From Hirsutella rhossiliensis (Eukaryota > Ascomycota > Sordariomycetes > Hypocreales > Ophiocordycipitaceae), in contig NW_025408677.1 of assembly GCF_020360975.1 (NCBI RefSeq), forward strand, positions 806,001 through 870,000: 64,000 nucleotides of DNA. Direction: 5' to 3'. The position numbers and the translations under genes were made by a program. The notes beneath the pieces are model-generated. The model was given only the letters and a program-made list of their open reading frames with translations, searched no databases and was not told where the DNA came from. Of this stretch, positions 10,937-22,600 are shown in pieces (positions within the stretch are counted from its first letter, which is position 1; each line of letters begins with the position of its first letter).

Positions 10937-10981
10937 AGCTTTAAATTAATTTAGCTTCTTTATATAAGTAACTTTTAACGA

Positions 10982-11810
10982 TTTACTTATCGGAATTAGG
11001 TTATTATAGCCCTTAAGTGCAATAGCTATAAGAAGTCGCCGCCTAAAGTCGCCCTTAAGAGGTACGCGATATATTCTATAACGCCGTACTGATCTAGGGA
11101 TTACTAGAAGGTAGACTAGAAGGCCTATAAGAAGGTTTATAGTAAATAGGCCGACGCTACGACGTCGTTTTAAGATAGGTCTACGACGATAAATTTGTCG
11201 CCTCCGAAGGGGTTAGAACACGGCGTCGCCTACCCCTTTACGCGTCTTAAAAATCGCACTTAGCTCTATAATCGATCGGAAAGAGATATCTACGGGTTAC
11301 TAATCGACGCTTACCGGCTACGCGTTAAAGATATATATAATATTAAAGGCGAAGTAGACACGGATAGTATATATAGTAGTGCCGCTAATAGGCTACGTAG
11401 CTTTAAGCGCTTCCTAGGGCGCGTCGAGCGTTATCCTAGTTTACTACCGCCGTAGTAGGATATAAAGAAGAAGAAAGAGTATAAGATACTCGGCATAACC
11501 TTATTATAGTAGTACGACCTACGATACGCGGTAGAAAAGAGCGATATTATCGAGCAATATAGGGATTCCCGATTCCCGATATAGCTTCGGATGTTTACTA
11601 AGTCTGTGTATAGTCGAGCTCTAGGCGGGATAAGTAGGACGGCGATAAGGCAAATAATAGTTACGATAGAGCAAGGTAAAGTAGAGGGGATAGAGTCGTA
11701 TATAGATAGGTTAGCGGCTATGCTTAGTTAGCGGTAAAGGGATAGGCTTAGTTAGTCGATAGCACCGTAGATCGAGTAGAAGCTAGCCGATCGTAGTATG
11801 CTTTAAGAAG
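10982..11810 (+). pseudogene. MYND zinc-finger accessory gene of Helitron A, RIP-inactivated
   Basis: The plus-strand frame of position 10982 starts with a MYND-type finger at about 11018-11175. It reads LKCNSYKKSPPKVALKRY, then ITPY, a stop, SRDY, a stop, KVD, a stop, KAYKKVYSK. Undoing RIP-type changes gives the C-x2-C, YCS-x2-C, DW, H-x3-C spacing of MYND fingers. A basic middle part follows (DIYGLLIDAYRLRVKD, ANRLRSFKRFLGRVERYP, DIKKKKEYKILG). The end reads FRFPI-type and LRMFTKSVYSRALGG motifs and then GKVEGIESYIDRLAAML. MYND fingers generally bind proline-rich peptides in partner proteins. The role here is unknown. It is divergent from the Rep-Pif1 gene, and the same gene sits at the same place in copy B, so it is a stable passenger of the element. 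Confidence 0.7.
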
Positions 11811-12229
11811 ATTGTTTCTCTATCTATAAATCATCCTAGGTTAATAGGGCCGAACCTCGATAACTAGATTGCTATATATCTTAGTATTAAAGCTAACTCC
11901 GGTTTATACCTCTAGAATGCTAGTTATAAGTTAGCACCGTTATAGTTACGCGTAAGGATAGGAAGCTATTTTATCCGTAGTATCTTAAAGGTATATAGAT
12001 GTTTTGCACTATATCCTAGATCTATTTAGGGAAGGAGACGGGCCGCTAGGATAGCTCTATAGCCGCTACGCGTTTAAGAAATAGTAGGTAAATTATTATA
12101 AAAGCTAAAAGCACTTACGCTCTAGGAAGGGAGGGGAGCGAGATCTAGACGACTAAGGTACGGTCCGGTTACCTTATAAAGTATAAGACTTCTACCTACT
12201 ATATTACGACGTACGAAACGTTAAACTAT

Positions 12230-15200
12230 TAGGATTTATATAACCGTCTCGTTTCTACGCCTAAGTTCTTAAGTCTCTATATTCTATTAATTATAGCCTA
12301 ATCTAGCCTATTGCTAATAAAATTATACTATCTTACGGGACTAAGAAGCTTAATGCCCTAAAGCGTAGTATACCTAGATAGTTATATATAGAGGCTCGTA
12401 AAACCGCACCTAGAGGGTTTACTATTAGCTATACGATTTCTACGTAGCTTTAATAGTACTTCGATAAACGTTTTACCCTAGGCTTTATAATTAATAAGAA
12501 TAAATACTAGTATAATAAGTAGTCTATATCGCGTATATCTTACCGATAAGAATTTAAAGTAAGAGTTAGTCGAATTAAGCGTATATAATATAGGTCGAAT
12601 AAGCACTATCCCTACTAGGAGGGACGGTATCGCTAAGCTTTTTATCTCCTCGGACTATAAAAGAATACCTAGCGGTAGCCTAAAGTAGATAGTTACGTTA
12701 TCCGCTAAGTAGTATCCTAGGTAATTAGGATCGAGTATTACGTCTACGGTAGTAAAGTCGGCCCTATTTATAACTTTTAAGCTAGTATAGATATTCTTAT
12801 TTATAACGATAGGCATGCCCTAGGCGTAGAAGAAGACGCCGGGGACCTTATAGGCGGAGTTATTACCTTATCCTATAGTTCGCGCTATAATATTTAGAGA
12901 AAGCGTGCCGTTGCGCTAGGTATAAGTCGAGATAAAGATATAGATATACCGCTTACTAAAGCGCGCCTAGCCTACGATAGCTTCTATATTAAGGGCCTAG
13001 CGGGTATAGTTTAGCGGCGTTATAGCACGTAAACTATCGTAGAAGGTAATTTAGGAGCGTCCTACGATATTTTCGTTAAGTAAGTCGAGGTCTTACTATG
13101 TCTAGCGCCCGTTATAAACTCGATCTAGGAGTGCGCGAAGTTAGGGATCGTTATATACGCGGACTTAGTCTTCGAGGAGTATAACGGTTTTAAATAGATA
13201 CTATAATCTATAGCCGCTATAGTAAGAGATAGTCGCTTATTATAGGGGGGTCTATATTTAGTCCGGCGGTCTATTAATTAGGAGGCTTATTTCCTATACG
13301 GGGGCGAACTAGTAGAAGTCTCCTATTAGTAGAACGATAGGCATCCCGCTAAACGGCTCTTTTAGATAGTTATAGAGTGCCTATAGGTAACGACTAACGT
13401 TATATAGAGTAGCTCCTCTTAGTATACTAACCTCGTTAATTACGAGTACTAGCTTCTATTTCTATATTTAATTCTTCGCCTCCGAAAAGGGGGGAGGCGG
13501 TTTATTTATATCGCGATAGGAATCTAACTTATAGGCTAAGTAGATAGTCGTGCCGCTAATCTAGGCCGCTAAACTACCTAATATACCGGTTATCTATAGA
13601 AGATATAGCTAGTTCCTTACTATAAATACGTCCTTTAAGGCATCGATAATCCTTAACTTTCTTATACTACCTAGCCCGCCGGTATATTAAAGATATTAAC
13701 CTACTAAGTCCTAATTAGTAGTATACCTATCTAGAAATACGTAAATAAATTAAAGGGCTATAGTTTATAGATAGTTTAGCGTAAAGGTAGCTATAGCGGT
13801 ATATCCTATCTCCGCGAAGCTAGTTACTAGACTAACGTCGATAAGTATTCGAGGCCCTTATTAATTATAGTTACTTCCTAGGTACGTAATAGTAGGCTCT
13901 ATATCGCCGTAGCGAGCTAGTATATTGTCGATATCGGCGCTATCTATAGAAAGTATAGTCCCTTAAGAACTACTTTTAATATCGTCTAGTATCTAAAGAT
14001 ATAATAGTTATTAGGCCTTAGCCGCTACTTAGATATTATCTCGAGATATTAGGAATTAGTATAAGGCGTTACCTTAATTATAGGGTATACTCTAGTATAA
14101 ATCCTCCTAACGTTATATAAAAGGCTACTCCTTTTTAGCCGGGTTCTCTTTATATAGATTACGTATTAAACCTCTAAGGATAGGTAAGTCTTTCGTAGCG
14201 TCCGTATCCTATACGGTATTTCGTAAAATATAGAGTAGAGCTTTATAGGCCTAACGATAAGCTATCGCTAGAGGCTCCTCTTTATAGCGGCTATCGTTAA
14301 GTAGGTACTCGACGTTAATTATATTATCGCCCTCCGATCGACTAGCCTAGAGCTTTACGTCTTTACGCGTATCCTTAGTAGACTTTCTTAAAAGATAAAT
14401 ATTAGAGATATAGAAACGGAGGCGGGGATAAAGCCTCGCTCGATGCCTTATTTATATACTAGTTATATCGCCTTAGCTCTTAAAAATAAAGATTTCCTAA
14501 GGAACGAATAACGCTAAATATAGGACCGAATTTCTATATAAGGTATTAGACGAAGCTAAAACGGTGCTAGGGGGTTAGAGCGTACCGCTTAATATAGACT
14601 AGGTAATCGTCCTTATAGTCGTCGCTAATATATCCTTAGAAGATCGGGATAGCGTATTAGTCGGGCCGTCGAAGCTTTTATATCTAGCCGTTATAGTTAG
14701 AATCTAGCCTATCGAGAAAAATATAAGATTCATCTTTACTCCGACCTCTTCGACGCATTAAATAAATTATTAATATATAGTTATATAGGTATAAGTCTTA
14801 TAGAATATAGCCGCGGTAGGCGTATATATCTAGGCATAGAAGGGTTCGCCCTCCTTACCTTAGAGGGATAGTCTCCGGAGGCTATTTAGCGTCCGTAAGC
14901 TCGCCGGCTTAATAGCGGAGATACGCCTATAGCTAAAAGATTATCTAGTAGAGCGCCGTTAGGTTTAAGAAAGACTAATATAGTATATTAGTAAAGTCGG
15001 TGTTATATCTAAGGAGATAGTAATAGACCTTTATAGCCGAGAGTTATCGCTTAAAGAAGATCTAATTTACTATTTTTATTAGGAATTAACGGCTTTTATT
15101 TAATACTACCTACTACCTATTATCGGGCAGGGTAGGATCTAGTACGCGAGACGTTAGACGACCGGCTTTATAAAGTTAGCGGGTAACCTTAGCGGTAAGA

Positions 15201-17960
15201 GTAATACGTTTCTATATCGGCGTATCTAGTTTAGTAGCGTAGTTTATAATATAGTATACTATAGCTAGGCCCTTAGTTTTAGTTAAGATTATCGAGATAT
15301 TATAATTATAGCGAAGGCCGACCGCTAATAACTTATTATACCTCTTAACGAGTAGATAGTTATGCTAGATCTAAAGTAAGCCGTCTTCTATAAACCTTAT
15401 CTTATCGATAATCTTCTATAGTACTTTAAAGTAGTAGGCCGTCCGTCTCTATAGATTTATACCCTATTTAGCGATCCCTTTTAAGGAATACTTAAGGTAG
15501 GTATACGTATAGGAGTATACTTAGTAATAGTACGCGATAAAGTTAGATTCGTTTTCGAAGGCCGCGGTAAGAGCTAAGGTGCTAGCTATAACCTCCTCTA
15601 TAGGGTAGATAGGTTTCCTCTCCTATCGCATAGCTTTTCCGGTATCTTTATCTAAATACTTATAAAAGATAAAGTCTATATATTAGATTACTTAGGTATA
15701 GTATACTCCTTCCGCGGGGTTAGCTATATTATTTATTAGGTTTAGTAATTATATATTACCGTCTAGCTAAAGAAGTCTATATAAGTAGAGGCTGCCTCGC
15801 TTATTAGTTTCTACTATCGCGTAGTAGTAGCTAACCTTCTTAAAGATAGATTCCTAGCCTATATTTATATACTTTTTAAAGAATAAGGATATTTCTTAGT
15901 AAAAGAAAATAGCCGAGCTAACCGGATCTATAATACTAAGGGCGATTCTATTATACCTTTTATAGAGATCGGCTAAAAGTTCCTTTATAGACTTATAATC
16001 GTAAAGCTTATAAATAGTAAGCTTTAGCTTTACTAAATTATTAATATCGTTAGGATTAATAGTAATCTAAATTATAGGTATACCGGCGCGGATGTCTAGA
16101 GCTTATATCTTCCTCTATATAAGTAAACGGGATTCGTTTAAGAGCGGCTATATATAGCTAAAAATCGATAGCTCGCGAAGTAAGACCGATATATTAGGGT
16201 CCGACGTAGTCCTTATCTCCTATATCTCCGCCTTAGCTCTCTTTAGTTAGTCCTTAGTTAAGTTCGTATAGGCTTACTTAAGTCTATAGAAGGAATCTTT
16301 AGCGATATAGGCTATACTAATACGGCGGTTAAAGGAGCGAAGGAGGGTATTAAATACTAAGAAATAAAAGATAGGATAGGTAGCGAATCGGCCTCTATAC
16401 CGTTATAATACGTATCTAGCCTAGTAATTAAGAGAGTAATTTAGGTAACGGTCGATAGCATCGCTTTATTAGCTATAACTTAAGTCGTACTTCGATTTTA
16501 GGCCGCCCTTTTCCTATAGAAAAAGCTTCGGAAATATTTAAGGGAAGAAATCTTTATATAGGTTATCTACGAAATCTATACTACGCTCTACTCGGATAAA
16601 TAGCTAATCTCCCGTAGTTTAGACCTATATAACGTATAGTATAGAGTTACTATATCGAACCGGATTAACGTTAACGATATTAGCTAGAAACGATAGCTTA
16701 TTAGTATCCGCGAAGGTAGCTAGTCCGTCGAGGGGAAATATACTAAACGTAGACGTCTTATAGACGGTATTAACTTCTAGGCCGATAATAGCCGAGTTAG
16801 GGATAAGAGTCGCCGGCTTACTAAGGGATAGTTAAGTCTACTTAGTAGATAGAGTATAGTCTAAATTATAAGATTTAGCCGTAAGAGTAAGATTAATTAA
16901 GTTTACTAGTTTATCGATACTTTTAAAGTTATTTTCCTTTAAGCCTTAATTAGTATCTAGGACTATATAGTCCGTTTATATTTTCTTAATAGTCGATAGT
17001 TCCTCCCTTTATATATAGTCTATAATAATAGTCGGAATAGTAAAGCTATCGGTATACTACTAGCCGTCTATCTCTACTTAGTTAATTACGGTATCCTTAT
17101 AGAGCGGGTTATTCCTTTATAGCTATACTAAGGCAGCTACTACTTAAGATTTATATACCTAAAGTAGGTGTCTAACGTCTACGGAGCTAGGCTTACCCGA
17201 ACCGCTCTAAGAGACGTGGATATTCTTAATAGCCTAGAGTAAGGGATAAGGTAGAACCGTAGCTACTAGATCGTTAACCTTATTTAGAAAGACGACGATA
17301 TATCCCTTTATATACTTTTAGTAACTAATTCCCGAACGGGTCTTATTATCGACCGTAAACTTAGTAATATAGCTAAAAGGTATATATAGGGTAATTAGTC
17401 TCTCTTCGATAGGAGAGAGGTTATTAAGCTCGTCGGGGTACCGATACTTATAACCGATAGCTATATTATTAACCGAGTAGGCCTTAGGCAGGCGTCTATA
17501 GTCGAAGCTAACGTAATACTCGCGGTAAACGTTAACTCCTATACGCTTATACGGTAAAAGGCAAGCGTTATATATTTAGATAGTCCTAGTCGCCTATAGT
17601 AAGGAGGGCGATAATCGACCCCTCTATAGTATAATCGAGAGCTCGTAAGGCGGGGTCTTCTTATAGCAAAAGACGTAGTAGGAAATCGGTAACGTCCTCT
17701 TATCCGTAAACGCTTAGTAGAACGATTTAGTAGCCGCTACCTAAAAGATAAGTAGAACTTTATCGTACTAGGATCTTATTAATAACGCTTGCTCTTTAGC
17801 GCGGAAAGCGGCGTTATAGTAATATAGAGTAGACTTAATAGAGTCTCGTTAATCTTAAACGGATTCTCGCGTAGGTCGGGGCCTTATAGGGGAGCGCCTA
17901 GGCCGCGTAGGCGGCGGAGAACGAACCGTTTACTCCGCTCTAGGTCTACTCGGCGACGGG
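12230..17960 (-). pseudogene. Helitron Rep-Pif1 helicase (copy A), RIP-inactivated
   Basis: This is the rolling-circle replicase of the element. On the minus strand the Helitron-like N-terminal region is visible near 15,600-15,150 (KRYNKLLAVGLRYNY, ILTKTKGLAIVYYI, NYATKLDTPI, then PDNRQ...NKSR.FL). This is the conserved stretch found in fungal Helitron proteins before the helicase. The Pif1-family helicase follows. A degraded Walker A, GGLGSIRKLRIIDALKD, lies near 13,680, then ITGILGSLAA and ISGTTIYLAY. The DEVSM box appears as LVINEVSMLRGATLYNV near 13,450. Next come LKEPFSGMPIVLLIGDFY and FAPV (the GDFxQxxPV motif). The C-terminal SRYTTL...GIKLLSPVR segment is near 12,370-12,310. The family order (N-terminal DUF6570-like, Helitron_like_N, Pif1) and the length of about 1,900 codons fit. 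Stops at Gln/Trp positions are abundant. Confidence 0.85.
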
Positions 17961-17989
17961 GAGGCTAGTTACTATAGGTGCCTTTCGAG

Positions 17990-18187
17990 GGACCGCCTTA
18001 GCTACGTCGGAGGCGGAGTAGGAGGTGCTTGCTCTTATTTAGGTCGTTTCGGTAATAGAGTAGGCGGCGGCTACGTATATCTTTTAGGGGGGCGCCTTAG
18101 CTACGTTTAGGGTAGAGTAGAAGGTGCTTGCTCTTCTCTAAGTCGTCTCGGGGATAGATTAGTTAGCGGTTGCGCTTAAGCGGTATA
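17990..18187. repeat. Two 99-bp in-frame tandem repeats, 5' part of the Helitron A Rep gene
   Basis: Two degenerate units start at 17990 and 18089 and share CGCCTTAGCTACGT and GAGTAGGAGGTGCTTGCTCT-like blocks. The period is 99 bp, or 33 codons, so copy-number change would keep the frame. Copy B has three. Confidence 0.7.
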
Positions 18188-18624
18188 TTTATATTAAGCT
18201 TTACGGTAGCGGGTTTAGTCTTTAGCGCGCTAGCGGTCGATATCTTATAAGACGCGGAGGATCTCGTTATAGGGAACTCTAATAAGCGGTAAACGGCGCT
18301 AACGGGACCTATACGATTTAAGATCCCTTAAGGTACGCTAAACCTCTTTAAGCGAAACCGTAACTAGCTATTCTCGCGGTATTATATACGGGGATAAAAA
18401 AAAAGAGTAGTTACCGGCGGCCGGCCGGGAGTAAGAATCCGGCGAGGAAGATATAGACTAGAGCGGGTAGTAGGAAGAAGGTAGGCCTAGAGCGGGCCGT
18501 AAGTAGCGGTAAAAGTAGCTAGTAGGCATAGAGCGGTATACGGTCTATGCGTAAGGGGGTAGAAGGTTTATAGGGGAAAGAGGCGGAAGAAAAGATCCTT
18601 TCGTTACGTTGTTATATCGTTCCT

Positions 18625-18640
18625 CGTTCCTTAAGGCAAA
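18625..18640. repeat. Helitron A right (5') terminal inverted-repeat motif
   Basis: CGTTCCTTAAGGCAAA ends the element. It is the inverse of the GCCTTAAGGAACG motif next to the left hairpin. Copy B begins within about ten bases. Confidence 0.65.
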
Positions 18641-18649
18641 TAGGGATAG

Positions 18650-18693
18650 GAGACCGGCCCCTTTTAGGGTCCGCTAATACTTTAAGGAACGGG
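18650..18693. repeat. Helitron B left (3') end: hairpin plus asymmetric inverted repeat
   Basis: GGCCCCTTTTAGGGTCC at 18656-18672 is a hairpin with one extra T and a G.T pair relative to copy A. CTTTAAGGAACGGG follows. Confidence 0.7.
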
Positions 18694-18869
18694 ACGAGAG
18701 TTAAGCGTAGTTAAGCGCGAGCATTTAGGTTAGTTTTTAGAAAGGCATAATAAGTCTAGTAGTAGTATAGCTATAGCACCTTACCCGTTTAAGCCTAAGC
18801 TAGCCCTCCCTACGGTATAAAATAAGCTTTAAATATACGGTCTTTTTTAGAAAGTAATTCTTTAACGAT

Positions 18870-19640
18870 TTAGTTATTAGAATTAGGTTATTATAGCCCT
18901 TAAGTATAATAGCTATAAGAAGTCGCCGCCTAAAGTCGCCCTTAAGAGGTACGCGAAATATTCTATAACGCCGTACTACTCTAAGGATTACTAGAAGGTA
19001 GACTAAAAGGTCTATAAGAAGGTTTATAGTAAATAAGCTAACGCTACGATATTATTTCAAGATAGGCCTATAACGGTAAAGTTATTGCCTTTAAAGGGGT
19101 TAAAATATAGTATCGCCCGCCCCTTTACGCGTCTTAAAAATCGTACTTAGCTCTATAATCGATCGGAAAGAGATATCTATAGGTTATTAATCGACGCTTA
19201 CCGACTATATATTAAGGATATATATAATATTAAAGGCAAAGCAAACGCGGATAGTATATATAGTAGTGCCGCTAATAGGCTATATAGCTTTAAGCGCTTC
19301 CTAAAGCGCGTTAAGTATTATCCTATATTACTACTGCCGTAGTAGGATATAAAGAAAAAGAAAGAGTGCGAGATACTTAGTATAACCCTATTATAATAGC
19401 ACGACCTACGAAGCGCGGTAGAAAAGAGCGATTTTATCGAGCATTATAGGGATTCCTAATTCCCGATATAGCTTTAGATATTTACTAAGTCTATATATAG
19501 TCGAGCTTTAGGCGGGATAAGTAGGATAGGGATAAGGTAAATAATAGCCGCGATAGAGTAAGGTAAAGTAAAGGGGATAAAGTCGTATATAATAGATATA
19601 TTAGTAGCTATACTTAGTCGGCGGTAAAGGGATAGCTATT
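18870..19640 (+). pseudogene. MYND zinc-finger accessory gene of Helitron B, truncated
   Basis: It is colinear with the MYND frame in copy A, including the AAGTCGCCGCCTAAAGTCGC block coding KSPPKVA and the DIYRLL...DAYRL segment. In this copy the first finger Cys codon (TGC in copy A at 11018) has become TAT, and further stops are present. The 3' end is removed by the deletion near 19,640, where the sequence jumps to the region corresponding to copy A 12,205. Non-functional. Confidence 0.6.
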
Positions 19641-19659
19641 TTTCGAAACTATAGTCCTT

Positions 19660-22600
19660 ATATAACTATCTCGTTTCTATAGCTAAGTTCTTAAGTCTCT
19701 ATATTCTATTAAGTATAGCCTAATCTAGCTTATTACTAATAAAATTATAGTACCTTATAGGACTAAGAAGCTTAATGCCCTAAAGCGAGGTATACCTAGA
19801 TAGTTAAACGTAGAGGCTTATAAAATCGTACTTAGAGGGTTTACTATTAATTATACGATTTCTACGTAGCTTTAATAGTACTTTAACGAACGTTTTACCC
19901 TAGGCTTTATAATTAGCGAGAACGAACGCTAGTATAATAGGTAGTCTACGTCGCGTATATCTTATAGATAAGAACTTAAAGTAAGAGTTAGTCGAGTTAA
20001 GTATATATAATATTAAGCGGATAAGTACCGTCCCTATAAGGAGGGACGGTATTACTAAGGCCTTTATCTTCTTAGACTATAAAAGAATACCGAGTAGTAG
20101 CCTAAAGTAAATAGTTATATTATTAGCTAAGTAGTATCCTAGGTAATTAAGATTAAGTACTATATCTATAGTAGTAAAGTTAGCCCTATTTATAACCTTT
20201 AAGCTAGTATAGACGTTCTTATTAATAACTATAGGTATGCCCTAGGCGTAGAAGAAGACGCCGGGGACTTTATAGGTAGAGTTATCGCCTTATCCGATAG
20301 TTCGCGCTACGATATCTAAAGAAAGCGCGCCGCTATACTAGGTATAAGTTAAGATAAAGATATAGATATACCGCTAGTTAAAGCGCGCCTAGCCTATAAT
20401 AGCTTTTATATTAAGGGCCTACTAGGTATAGTTTAGCGGCGTTATAGCGCGTAAACTATCGTAGAAGGTAATTTATAAGCGTCTTATAATATTAGTATTA
20501 AGTAAGCTTAGATCTTTATAGGTCTAGCGCCTATTATAAACTTAATCTAAGAGTATATAGAGTTAGGGATCGTTATATATATAGACTTAGTCTTTAAGGA
20601 GTACTATAGTTTTAAATAGATACTATAATCTATAGCCGCTATAGTAAGAGATAATAGCTTATTATAGGGGGGTCTTTATTTAGTCTAGCGGTCTAATAAT
20701 TAGTAGGCTTATTTATTATATAGGGGCGAACTAGTAGAAGTCTCCTATTAGTAGAACGACGGGCATCCCGCTAAACGGTTCGTCTAAATAGTTATAGAGT
20801 GCCTATAGGTAATAACTAACGTTATATAGAGTAGCTCCTCTTAATATACTAACCTTATTAATTATAAGTACTAGCTTTTATTTCTAGATCTACTTCTTTA
20901 CCTCCGAGAAAAGAGGAGGCGGTTTATTTAGATCGCGATAGGAATCTAACCTATAGGCTAAGTAAATAGTCGTGCTACTAATCTAGGCCGCCGAACTACT
21001 TAACGTGCTAGTTATCTATAAAAGATATAGCTAGTTCCTTACCGCGAATACGTCCTTAAGGGCATCGATAATCCTTAACTTTCCTATACTACCCGGCCTA
21101 TTAGTATATTAAAGATACTAACCCGCTAAGTCTAAATTAGTAGTATACTTATTTAGAAATAAGTAAATAAGTTAAAGGGCTATAGTCTATAGATAGTTTA
21201 GTATAAAGCTTAGCGTATCGTCGATATCGGCGCTATCCGTAGAAAGTATAGTCCCCTAAGAACTACTCTTAATATCGTTAAGTATTTAAAGATATATTAG
21301 CTATTAGGCCTTAGCCGCTACTTAGATATCGTCTTAGGATATTAGAAATTAGTATAAAGCGTTACCTTAATTATAAGGTATATTCCGGTATAAATCCTCC
21401 TAACGTTAGACGAAAGGTTACTCTTCTTTAGTTAGGTTCTCTTCGTATAGATTATATATTAAACCTCTAAGGATAGGCGAGTCCTTTATAGCGTCCGTAT
21501 CCTATATAGTATTTCGCAAAATCTAGAGTAGAGCTCTATAGGCCTAATAATAAGCTAGCGCTAGAGGCTCTTCTTTATAGCGGTTATTATTAAGTAGGTG
21601 CTTAACGTTAATTATATCGTTGCCCTCCGATCGACTAGCTTAGAGCTTTACGTCCTTACGCGCGTTTTTAGTAGACTTCCTTAAAAGATAAATATTAGAG
21701 ATATAGAAACGGAGGCAGGAATAAAGACCTGCCCGATACGTCGTCTATATATTAGTTATATTACCTTAGCTCTTAGAAATAAACTTCTCCTAAGGGACGA
21801 ATAGCGCTAAGTATAGGACCGAATTTCTATACGGGCTATTAAATAAAGCTAAAACGGTGCTAGGGGGTTTAAAGCGTACCGCTTAATATATACTAGGTAA
21901 TCGTCCTTATAGTCGTTGCTAATATATCCTTAAAAGATCGGGATAGTATACTAGTCGGGCCGTCGAAGCTTTTAGATCTAGTCGTTATAGTCGGAATCCT
22001 AGCTATTAAGAAAAATATAAGAGTTATCTTTACTCTAACTATTTTAACGTACTAAATAAATTATTAATATATAGTTATATAGGTATAAGTCTTATAGAAT
22101 ATAGCCCTAGTATATATACGCGTCTAAGTATAGAAGGGTTCGCCCTCCTTACCTTAAACGGATTATCTCTATAGGCTATTTAGCGTCCGTTAGCTCGCCG
22201 GCCTAATAGTAGAGATATAACTATAGGCGAAAGATTACTTAATAGAGGGCCGTTAGGTTTAGGAAAGACTAATATAGCACGTTAGTAAAGTTAGTATTAT
22301 ATCTAAGGAGGTAGTAATAAACCTCTATAGCCGAGAGTTATTACTTAAAGAAGATCCGATTTACCGTTCTTATTAGGAATTAACGGCTCTCGTTTAATAC
22401 TACCTACTACCTATTATCGGGTAGGGCGGGATCTAGTACGCGAGACGTCGGACGACTAGCTTTACGGAGTTAGCGGGCAACCTTAGTAGTAAGAGCAATA
22501 TACTTCTATATCGGCGTATCTAGTTTAGTAGCGTAGTTCGTAATATTATATACTATAGCTAGGCCCTTAGTTTTAGTTAAGATTATCGAGACGTTATAAT

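Larger units (their letters stand above)
8309..18640 (-). mobile_element. Helitron copy A (autonomous type, decayed)
   Basis: This unit encodes a Rep-Pif1 helicase on minus and a MYND-finger gene on plus. The left end (3' end relative to Rep-Pif1) has a perfect GC-rich hairpin and a CCTTAAGGAACG motif just inside it. The same motif lies inverted at the extreme right end. Asymmetric terminal inverted repeats plus a 3' hairpin are the arrangement described for Helitron2-type elements. A Fot1/pogo element is inserted near its left end. It is followed after only a few bases by a second, homologous copy in the same orientation. The exact outer bases are uncertain by a few nucleotides. Confidence 0.8.
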
